Positions 55,801-64,000 of a stretch of DNA of 64,000 bases are shown here, one piece after another. The stretch is taken from NCBI GenBank assembly GCA_028752905.1, contig JAQNBH010000014.1, positions 30,466,276-30,530,275 of the forward strand, given 5' to 3'. Both the position numbers and the translations under genes were made by a program. This DNA is from Cladorhizidae sp. MBARI D1340-BT2. Lineage: Eukaryota > Porifera > Demospongiae > Poecilosclerida > Cladorhizidae. How positions within the stretch are numbered: position 1 is the stretch's first letter; the number at the start of each line of letters is the position of its first letter. The notes under the pieces were generated by a model that ran no database searches, had not been told where the DNA came from, and saw nothing but the letters and a program-made list of their open reading frames with translations.

Positions 55801-57449
55801 ACTGGGTATGGTCACAACTGGAGCATGTGGCTACATACTGCAATGTTCTCAGAGTGTGTGAAATGTCTGGAACTAAGTGCATGAGGTGTACTCAGCTTTC
55901 TAGCTCAAAGTTTTGAATCTGCAGAGGAAGTGTGGGAATGGAAAAGGTACGAGTGGGTAGAGGGTTAAAAGCTGGTTCGCAGCACGAGAGAAGTTATGCA
56001 ATGCTCAGTAGATTAGCCTTTGAGCTTATTCATTAACAATGGATGGTAGCAGTGACTACAGCGGAGAAGATATGGATTTGATCTATTGGCTAGGAGGAGG
56101 CGAAGAAAAAGAAAGATGTGGATACACGCAATATTCACTCGCCGAAGTTGTATTGACCTTGCAAATCTAGTAACTAGCAACTGGTTGCAGTTAGGCCATT
56201 TTTACCTGACCTCCCTCCACCTTCCAGGCATTGTCTGTTGTGCTAATATCAGGCTTTTGCCATGACTTGCCATAAACAGGGGAAGCTCCGAGCAGATTCG
56301 GTCAACTTTTCTTCGTCCATCGTCTTCCTTGACACTACCTCTATAGCTGGCAGTTCATCACATGGTAGATTCAAGCATTCTGATTGGCCTGATGCTGCAT
56401 TGCTAATGCTGAATAGAACCTTTTTCTAACCGATTGCAGCGTTGTGTTCTGTTGCATTTTTTAGTTTGGCCGGTTCACAACGTGACAGAACGGAATGGGA
56501 AGACACAGGCAGTGCCAACGCTCCACTCGGCCATCGCCATGTTGTGAACGGACACTGTAGCCTACGATACTTATCTCCTCTGATCTGCATCACTAGTGTG
56601 AGCCATAGCAGTGCTAACAACTTGCAAAGAAAGACGAAAGCAACTAGCATTTGATAGCCCTGAACTACTAACAACTACTGTAGAGCAACTCACATATGAG
56701 AGCCATGGAACACTAAACTACTATAGAGCAACTCACACTTGATAGCCATGGACACTAACAACTAATGTAGAGCAACTTACACTTGGAACATTGTTTTTTC
56801 CCCCTCTCGTAAGATGAGGATTGATTGTAGCCCTCTGACATCACAGCAGCTGAGGATCGGTTGGAGCAGCTCACAGGTACTGAGAGACCAATTGGAGTAG
56901 CTGTTGGTGTCACTCTCGACATCGGCACAGCTGAGCAAACCTTTGGTTGTCACCTCCACTGACCGTGCTCGATTGAACCAGCTCCTGAAAACTCTACAGA
57001 TGGAGAACAGCTCCACTGGAGTGGCTTCGTTATAGCCTCAGCTCACTGGCCGCTCGACTGCAGTAGCTCTCGACATCACCATAGCTCTGGTGGAGTAGCC
57101 TGCAGTGCTATGACGGAGACTATTTGTCTCAATAACAGAGACAGCGATGATGATCCCTCTGCCAGCAACCGTGAGGCAGAGTTGGATGTGGAACACTAGA
57201 ACAGATGAAGCTGTGATATGACGAATCACTGGTTACCAAGCATACAAACTATAGCCTACACTGCTCAATAGTGTAGTCGATCGTAACTGAGGGTGCACCC
57301 CAAAAGCTAACGCCTATGCTCGGCCTCACACCTTCCCTCATCTGAAAAAGTTGGCTTAGTCAGCCATTTGTTCAACTGAGTTCGGACATGCCCTTTTGAC
57401 TGTGCTGGCATTCAGTGAAATAGGACACAACCTCGATCTGCCTGTGCCC
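55801..57449. other. No gene recognised
   Basis: A short plus-strand frame starting at about 56041 (MDGSSDYSGEDMDLIYWLGG) reads like an acidic N-terminus but ends after ~44 codons. A small set of ~45-bp repeats (ACAACTA..TAGAGCAACTCACA) lies at 56660-56790. The rest shows no supported feature. Confidence 0.35.
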
Positions 57450-58012
57450 TCGTCCAGTACACATAGGTTCCTCATATAGTACACACAGGTTCCTCTATAG
57501 TACACACAGGTTCCTCGTAAAGTACACAGGTTCCTCGTATAGTACACACAGGTTCCTCTATAGTACACACAGGTTCCTCGTATAATACATACAGGTTCCT
57601 CGTATAGTACACACAGGTTCCTCTATAGTACACACAGGTTCCTCGCATAGTACAAACAAGTTCCTCGCGTAGTACACACAGGTTCCTCGTAGAGTACACA
57701 CAGGTTCCTCGTAGAGTACACAGCAAGTTTCTCTATAGTACACACAGGTTCCTCGTAGAGTACACACAAGTTCCTCATTTAGTACACATGGGTTCCTCGA
57801 ATAGTACACACAGATTCCTCGTATAGTACATACAGGTTTCTCGTAGAGTACACACAGGTTCCTCGTATAGTACACACAGGTTCCTCATAGAGGACATACA
57901 GCTCGTAGAGTACACACAGGTTCCTCGCATAGTACACACAGGTTCCTCCCATAGTACAAACAGGTTCCTCGTATAGTACACACAGGTTCCTCGTATATCG
58001 TACACAGGTTCT
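57450..58012. repeat. Minisatellite, ~20-24-bp unit, ~25+ copies
   Basis: Tandem units of GTATAGTACACACAGGTTCCTC with variable spacer length and small changes. Open frames on the minus strand are repeat artefacts. Confidence 0.92.
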
Positions 58013-59029
58013 GGGTGTTCACAATTGAATAGACCCATACATCTATTTGATGTTTTCTAGTTACAGTACAAGTGAAAACTATATCTGTTGCATTGGGTAT
58101 AATAGCAAACAGTGCAGCCTTAAAAGGCTGAAAACCCAATGCAAACCAAAACAAACCGGTCACAGTGATGGTGCTGCAGTGCATGTTCCTCGAAAAACCA
58201 AAAAAATTTAGCAATGCACTCGAGAGCCTCAGTCAAGCAATCAAACATTCTTCAAGTCCTTTATTGGTTTCAGAGCCTTCATTCCTCCCAACTGAAGTAC
58301 ATAATGCAGTCATTGTCTGTCTTGAGGCCTCAAGCTGCTATATAGCCCAGCTTAGGTTCCATACCCCATCCTTGCTCGAAGATCAGAATCTTAGCCCTCC
58401 TATCGCGAAACAGTGCAGTTGAACATCAGAAGCAGTTGCTAAAAAAAATTGTGGTGATTTTTAAACTTTGTTTATCAATTACAACACAAAAATAACTACC
58501 GTATTTTATGGCATGTAAGACAAAACTTTTGTCCGCCCCCAAAAATAGCCTCAAAAAATCGCTCTGTGTCTTATATGTGAAGTTATTATAAAGACAAAGA
58601 CTATTATTGTTGACTATGTCTGTGTTTGTCTCAATAACTATGCAAAGGTAACAGAGAAGCAGAAAAGTTGGGGGCGAGCGCCTGGATGCTTAGATGCCAA
58701 AAGCAACTTTAGTAAAAACTGGACCACTAAAAAAGAGTAGCTAGTTCGTTTTAAACTTCTTATATGGCAGTATTGAACTTCTAGAAAATAGGATGCTGCT
58801 TATAAGAATCCATTACTAGATGCATAAGCCCTATTGCTCTATCTAACAAGATAAGCTAGCTAGCTACACATTGATAATTATTTGCGCAAAATGTTTTATG
58901 GCTTTTTTCTACCTTTATTATTAGCGCTTGGCATCATCCACTGTCTAGGAGCTTCCTTAAGTTCAGGTAAAGCTTCTACACTCCATCTGTACACGTTTCT
59001 ATAGGAGAAGTAGTGTCACAAAAGTGGAT
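58013..59029. other. No gene recognised
   Basis: An 85-codon plus frame (58165-58422) has no recognisable domain. The rest is AT-rich. Confidence 0.35.
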
Positions 59030-59295
59030 AGTTAGGAGATTGTTTCTCTGCAGAGCTGTGACTGATAGTGGGGAGCGTTTCTCTGCAGAACTGTGACTGA
59101 TAGTGGGGAGTGTTTCTCTGCAGAACTGTGACTGATAGTGGGGAGTGTTTCTCTGCAGAACTGTGACTGATAGTGCGGAGTATTTCTCTGCAGAACTGTG
59201 ACTGATAGTGGGGAGTGTTTCTCCGCAGAGCTGTGACTGATAGTAGGGAGTATTTCTCTGCAGAGCTGTGACTGATAGTGGGGAGTGTTTCTCTG
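59030..59295. repeat. Minisatellite, 35-bp unit, ~7.5 copies
   Basis: Units contain GTTTCTCTGCAGAACTGTGA and CTGATAGTGGGGAGT, with a PstI-like CTGCAG in most units. The minus-strand 110-codon frame is a repeat artefact. Confidence 0.92.
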
Positions 59296-60589
59296 GGATC
59301 CTCTTCATCAGACCTTCCTATTGCATACTCTCTACTCGCTGTCCTTTTTTTAATATATGAATTCTAACTCCGTTCTGCTTGTAGCTTTTCTTCGGATCTG
59401 AACCAGAATCTTCACCTTCCCCTCCAGAATAAAGCTCTTTTGTGCTCTCTTCTCCTTCATGGCCTCCATATTGCAGCAGCTTCTTCAAAACTCAGAGCGC
59501 AAGAGTATATTTCCTCCAAACTGCAAGGTTCAAGGATTTATACAATGACTCACATTTTGGCGGTGCATGCATGAAGTGTACATGGTTTTAGCAAGATTTT
59601 TGAATACTTATTGCTGTGAGGCAGTTCAGATCATAAGTTAGTGTTACCAGATCGCAGATTTCTCACCTCAGTAGTACACTTATCTAAACACATTGGGATC
59701 GGAGTGTGTTCAGAACACTGCACTTCGGTGTGGAAAGCTTCAACTCGTCCGGTGCATTAAATCACAGATAATTCACTTCCCAACATTGCATTCCGCCGCT
59801 ACACTAGCAAAACTTCTCCCATTCCTCACAATATCACAAATCTTGGAAGCATATTAAGGACTCTTTTCGCCTTTTGAATAGTTCTAGCCATGCTCTCTGC
59901 TTTGACGAGGAGCAAGGAGAAACTGCTGGATGAGGTTCCACGATAGTTGAACGGTAAATCTTGGTGATGCAAAAAGGAATCTCCCCCCAAAATTGGGGGG
60001 AAATGAAAAGGGCCCCTTAATAAATGTAGCCAGGATTTCTGTGGAAGGAGCTTCAGTTTTCAATTGATTGGCATTTCAGCCTGGCCACAAAAGACGTTGA
60101 CCAGAGGCAGACAACCTCAAGGGGGGACTAAGAAGCTATGAAAGACATAACTAATTAACTGTGTGTCAAGGGAATCTAATTATAGAGTAATTAGTTGTTG
60201 ACAAAGAGGTGTTGATTACATAGATTGATTGTGGGTGGGGGGGAGGGGGAATAAAAAGGCGAGCTCCACACCTCCATGGGGTTGTTCTTACTGTAAAAGT
60301 ATTTTGTGAGGTGAATTAAAGTCTTATCTAACTTCAAGGACTCAAGGGACTAAGCTAAGCATTCAGCTAGACCTACCACACTACAAATGGCCTCCTACTG
60401 CATTGCATTGTACATCTATGGATTTATAACCGCCTAGGGCTCATAGTTTATTCACCTTTGCTTGTTGCCTTGCCGATCTTATGAACGTTGGCTCATGTAG
60501 TCAGTCAGGCTATCTTGTGATCTTTGTTGGTTGACCAACCCAAAGTTGCAATTATTTAAAAAATTAACACCCAAGCAGAATAAGTTCCT
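59296..60589. other. No gene recognised; possible LTR-like stretch
   Basis: Near 60230-60370 a G-rich run is followed by AATAAAAAGGCGAGCTCC (TATA-like) and GAATTAAAGTCTTATC (polyadenylation-like), reminiscent of an LTR promoter/R region. No partner repeat was found. Confidence 0.25.
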
Positions 60590-61470
60590 TTGTGGAAAGG
60601 TGGGGGATGGAAGGAAGAGCAGCAAGTGGGGCAAGTAAATTATCTAGATGGTCAGGTGATGAAGGTGGGCGATAAAATGTGGCAAAAAAGGAAGGATGGA
60701 TTTCGAAGTTTAATTGAGAGAATTAGAAGTTCAAGCGTAGAGATGGATGGGAGAGAGATGATTGAGGTGAGAAGGCTTGACTTTACATAGACTACTATAC
60801 CTACACCATGTCTATTTCGATCTAGTCTGAATGTGCGGTAGTTAAAAATAGCAATTTCAGAGTCAGAGACATCTGGGGAGAGCCATGTCTCAACTATAGA
60901 AATTATGTGCGGTTTATAAAGATAAGATAATGTTGTAAGTTCATCAAATTTTTGAAGAAGACTGCGTGCATTAAAATAGAATACCTTTATGTCATTTGTG
61001 GTTGTTTTAGGTACTGCTGGTAACCACAAGAGGATAGGAGGGGTGGCACTAGGAGGGATGATAGTAGACCCAGAAGTGGTAAGGTTAGGTGAGGATGAGC
61101 AGCGAGGTACAGAAGGCTGATGGGAGAGAGGTGGTTGGGGGGGGGTGGAGAAGGGAGTGAGAGGTGATTTGTGGAGGGCTCAGTGGCCAGAGACTGAGGG
61201 GAGTAGCCGTTGAGGTCTAATGTTGGCTGATGTTGGCCTCTAATGCCAGGGACCTGAAGGGAAAGCCCTGGAATTGGTTGGGGTTAAATTGGAGTAAGTA
61301 GCAAAGGTGGGTAGAGGGAGGCAGGCCTGTGCGTTGAGGTGATAGAGGATAAGTGGGAGTAGGTAGCAGAGGGGGCTTGCGTAAATGGAGGCCATTTCGG
61401 CGAGGAAGGTTTGACGGCTTTGGGGTGGGGTGGCGGCTGGATAAAAACCAAAAAGTTTGGTAAAAATTTG
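60590..61470 (-). mobile_element. LINE 5' fragment (APE-type endonuclease)
   Basis: The minus-strand frame 61029-60652 contains the start of an APE-like endonuclease: KVFYFNARSLLQKFDEL, HIISIVETWLSPDVSDSEI (with the catalytic Glu of the ETWL motif) and NRHGVGIVVYVKSSL. Upstream, 61499-61217 is Pro/Ser-rich and could be ORF1 or leader. RT is absent here, so this is a 3'-deleted or recombined copy. The domain pattern fits CR1/L2-type elements. Confidence 0.68.
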
Positions 61471-61799
61471 TCAAGTTTGAAAGAAAAAATCACATGCACA
61501 CATATTATACAGCTAAATCAAATGGAGTTTCTCTAGATATGAACAAATTGGATTGGTGAAAGAACCATGAAAGTTAACTTCCACGGTTGTCAAGAGCATG
61601 CAAAACAGTTTTGCTTGTACAGCCCTCGTCAGCAGCAGCAGTGTGTTATTTCACTTTTATCCAGTACTTTCACTGAACAAATATCTTCTATGGAAGACTA
61701 CATTGAAACATCTATTATGCACCAGTACAATTATAGGAAATGAATTTTGTGAATTGGAATAATTTGAATAATAGGTTCGATCATTAGAATAATAGGTAG
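61471..61799. other. No gene recognised
   Basis: Nothing supported. Confidence 0.3.
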
Positions 61800-62225
61800 A
61801 TTTTAAAGAATTATAGGCACTATAACCGAAACTTCTTTCTGGCCAAGACGCGCTTTGCTCTTGCCAGAGCCAAGTTCCTGGTCCGACGCCTGAACCTCTT
61901 CTAACTTCCCTGGCTAGAACCTCTCTTCAGACCTAACAACAAACACAGCACCCTTTGCCGTGTCACTGATTAGCAAGAGTCTAGTGCTAATATATCCCAA
62001 GGATAACGAATCAATCAAGTGCTCTTACTCAATAACAATTCATACTCAATAAAGACAACTCTCACTTTTTAACGCCCTCTCTCAATAGTATACAAAGTTC
62101 AGTCCTTTTATAATTACGAGCTACTTGTTCAGTTTGACGTCACTTGTCTCCAAGGTGACTTCGTGGCAACCTATCAGGAGCTCGCTCCCGAGTCCACGCA
62201 AGAGTTTTGTCATCTGTGTTCTCCT
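61800..62225 (-). repeat. Putative 3' LTR of the element at 62233-64000
   Basis: Lies directly downstream of the RT-RNase H frame, following a purine-rich GGGAGGAGAACACAGA on the minus strand (about 62217-62232). It has a TATA-like AATTATAAAAGG near 62104-62115 on the minus strand. The matching 5' LTR would be outside the window, so the ends are not fixed. Confidence 0.35.
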
Positions 62226-62232
62226 CCCGAGG

Positions 62233-64000
62233 TCAAACTCGCGATCGTCGATATCTTCCCACGTTCTCTGCATTGGTGTGGTTTGCCACGTTCTCTGCAT
62301 CCGTGTGGTTTGCCACGTTCTCTGCATTGGTATGGTTTGCCACGTTCTCCCCATTCATCTTGTGGTTTGCAGGAGCCAGGAAACTACCTGTCAGAGGTTT
62401 CACTGACATTCCCTTTTCCTTTGATCGTGAGCCCTGGTCACGAGACAATCCATCAGCATTGGTGTTTGCCGTACCAGCTCTGTGGCTTACAGTGAACCGG
62501 TAAGACTGCAGTGCTAAAGCCCATCTAGCCAATCTTCCATGTGCATCTTTCAGGCTTCCAAGATGTGTGAGAGGATTGTGATCAGTCTCAATGTGAAACG
62601 TTGTGCCTTGCAGGTAAGTCCTAAAGTGCTTGACACCCTGCACAATCGCTAAAGCCTCACGCTCTATAGCCGAGTACTTTTGTTCCCTGGGTAGCAGGTT
62701 CTTCGAGCCAAAGGCTACAGTATGCTCGTCTCCAGCTTGATCTTTTTGGCTCAGCACGTATCCCAGTCCAGTGGCTGACGCATCTGTCTGTAGAGTGAAC
62801 TTCCTCGCCCAATCTGGGGTCGTTAGCACTGGCTCACTAGTGAGCGCTTCTTTAAGCAAGTTAAAGGAATGTTCACACTCTTCACTCCATTCAACCATAA
62901 TATTACTTTTGTTTTTCCGGGTTAATTCGGTTAAGGGGTTGGCTATGGTGGAAAATGTGGGGATGAACCTACGGTAATAACCGCATAACCCAAGGAATGC
63001 CCGTACCTGTTTTTTTGTCTGTGATTGGCTATATTCTTTCACTGCCTTAACTTTACATTCCAAGGGCCTCACTTCTCTGCCACCCACTATATGTCCCAAG
63101 TAGTTACACTTATTGAAAGCGAAACTACACTTTCTCTCTTTCATATGTAAACCTGCTTCTCGTAATCTCTGCAACACTTCCTTTAGGTGGCAGATGTGCT
63201 CATCCCATGTGTTACTATGTATTAGGATGTCATCCAGATAAGCAGTGGTAAAATTGTGTAACCCATGCAGCACGTGGTCCATCAGACGCTGAAGTGTGGA
63301 TGGGGCAGATACTAACCCAAAGGGCATGGTGTTGAACTGATACTTCCCGTAAGGTGTAATGAAAGCTGATTTGGCCTTACTATCTTTTCCCATGGGAACC
63401 TGGTAAAATCCTTTAGTGAGGTCTAGAGTGGTAATGTACCTTGCCCTCCCAATGTCATTGATTAAATCTTCAATGTGAGGTAAAGGGTTCGGGTCAACAG
63501 TAGTCACTGCGTTTAACTTCCTGTAATCCACACACATACGGGTGGATCCATCTTTTTTCTGTACTAACACTATAGGGGCTGCCCAAGGGCTCTTGGAGGG
63601 TTCAATGATACCTTGGTGTAATATAGTCTTAATCTCCTCCCTTAGAAATTCCTGTGCTGTATGTGCTAGCCTGTATGGTGGTAAACGAATTGGGGGTGAG
63701 TCTCCCGTGGTTATGTCATGACTAACTAGGCACGTTCTCCCCGGGACGTCCTGTATGACATCCCTGTATGCCTCTTTTAGCTTGGTGAGTTGGCTTGTTT
63801 GCGAGAGAGAGAGTGTGTGTAACTTTTCTACCTCATTCAACTTGAATGGGTCGTCTATTTCCTGTTCCTCTGTCAGGAAGACTGCAGGGGCTGGTGAAGT
63901 CCAAAGCTTCATAGCATTTACGTGGAACGTCTTGTGACGCTTCCTACAGGCTCCAGTGTCTATCTGGTACGTCACTTCTGTGATTTTTTTTGTGACTGCA
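62233..64000 (-). CDS. Ty3/gypsy Pol, RT-RNase H (partial, open at window edge)
   Basis: Open from the window edge to the stop at 62233, ~589 codons, 5' end outside. The first ~35 codons are the integrase C-terminal module (ITEVTYQIDTGACRKRHKTF, HVNAMKLW), so integrase precedes RT. RT follows: DITTGDSPPIRLPPYRL, VQKKDGSTRMCVDYRKLNAV, MPFGLVSAPSTLQRLM, catalytic YLDD in AYLDDILIHSN, and FLGLCGYYRRFIPTF. RNase H has its acidic residues in TDASATGL, IEREALAI, TDHNPL and NADGLSR. A C-terminal extension ends with a 9-residue repeat (ENVANHTNA, three copies) and a basic RYRRSRV. No stops or frameshifts are seen, so it may be a recent, possibly intact copy. It would copy the element RNA in cytoplasmic particles. 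Confidence 0.88.
   Translation of the reverse strand, partial: AVTKKITEVTYQIDTGACRKRHKTFHVNAMKLWTSPAPAVFLTEEQEIDDPFKLNEVEKLHTLSLSQTSQLTKLKEAYRDVIQDVPGRTCLVSHDITTGDSPPIRLPPYRLAHTAQEFLREEIKTILHQGIIEPSKSPWAAPIVLVQKKDGSTRMCVDYRKLNAVTTVDPNPLPHIEDLINDIGRARYITTLDLTKGFYQVPMGKDSKAKSAFITPYGKYQFNTMPFGLVSAPSTLQRLMDHVLHGLHNFTTAYLDDILIHSNTWDEHICHLKEVLQRLREAGLHMKERKCSFAFNKCNYLGHIVGGREVRPLECKVKAVKEYSQSQTKKQVRAFLGLCGYYRRFIPTFSTIANPLTELTRKNKSNIMVEWSEECEHSFNLLKEALTSEPVLTTPDWARKFTLQTDASATGLGYVLSQKDQAGDEHTVAFGSKNLLPREQKYSAIEREALAIVQGVKHFRTYLQGTTFHIETDHNPLTHLGSLKDAHGRLARWALALQSYRFTVSHRAGTANTNADGLSRDQGSRSKEKGMSVKPLTGSFLAPANHKMNGENVANHTNAENVANHTDAENVANHTNAENVGRYRRSRV
62262..62350 (-). repeat. 27-bp coding repeat in Pol C-terminus
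   Basis: About 3.3 copies of a 27-bp unit (on the plus strand GTTTGCCACGTTCTCTGCAT), in frame, encoding ENVANHT(N/D)A. Confidence 0.85.

Noticed and set aside
57356..58038. Cys-rich repeat frames (TRNLCVLYEEPVCT)
   Set aside because: By-product of a 20-24-bp minisatellite with variable spacing; frames change between units.

Overview
The window looks like nuclear DNA of a metazoan, most likely a demosponge. The reasons are spliced genes with GT..AG introns, a RING/TRAF-zinc-finger/MATH gene of the type that is strongly expanded in demosponge genomes, metazoan-type transposons (Ty3/gypsy, hAT, piggyBac, LINE), and long minisatellite arrays. The host assignment is inference. No bacterial operons, rRNA, tRNA or CRISPR arrays were seen. 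Most of the sequence is repeats and mobile DNA; only two host gene loci can be supported.

Layout. 1-12300: mostly unassigned, with the 3' part of a single-pass membrane protein gene (+, three exons, 4959-6804), a ~52-bp minisatellite and a long TTA microsatellite. 12300-18000: a minisatellite field with units of ~46, 47, 42 and 44 bp, plus a tandem duplication. 18476-21235: a ~46-bp minisatellite split by a hAT transposon (18718-20822, 8-bp target duplication), which itself carries a 351-bp TG..CA element. 21940-32165: a 54-bp minisatellite split by a Ty3/gypsy LTR retrotransposon (22367-31930, minus, target duplication gtaca). That element is in turn split by a second, smaller Ty3/gypsy element (25449-29716, minus). 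33232-37548: a DNA transposon with ~134-bp terminal inverted repeats and a broken gene joining a PIN/XPG-like nuclease region to a Cys-rich tail (Academ-like).

37798-40190: a deleted Ty3/gypsy remnant interrupted by a 1385-bp hAT-like element. 40700-44885: a TRAF-like pseudogene (minus) split exactly at TTAA by a piggyBac element (41225-43914) and by a short hAT-like element. 46908-48178: its better-preserved paralogue (minus, two exons), with two in-frame stops in the RING exon. 48500-49690 and 60590-61470: fragments of CR1/L2-like LINEs (minus). 50380-55800: a 5'-truncated Ty3/gypsy fragment, a hAT copy carrying a solo LTR, and two further hAT fragments. 57450-59295: two more minisatellites. 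62233-64000: an open RT-RNase H reading frame of a third Ty3/gypsy element, running off the window.

Most notable points: (i) three separate Ty3/gypsy copies have integrase upstream of reverse transcriptase, the Gmr1-type order; (ii) the long-TIR PIN/XPG-like element; (iii) well-resolved nesting with target duplications that gives a relative insertion history; (iv) a TRAF-like gene whose RING is broken while its zinc-finger and MATH regions remain open.
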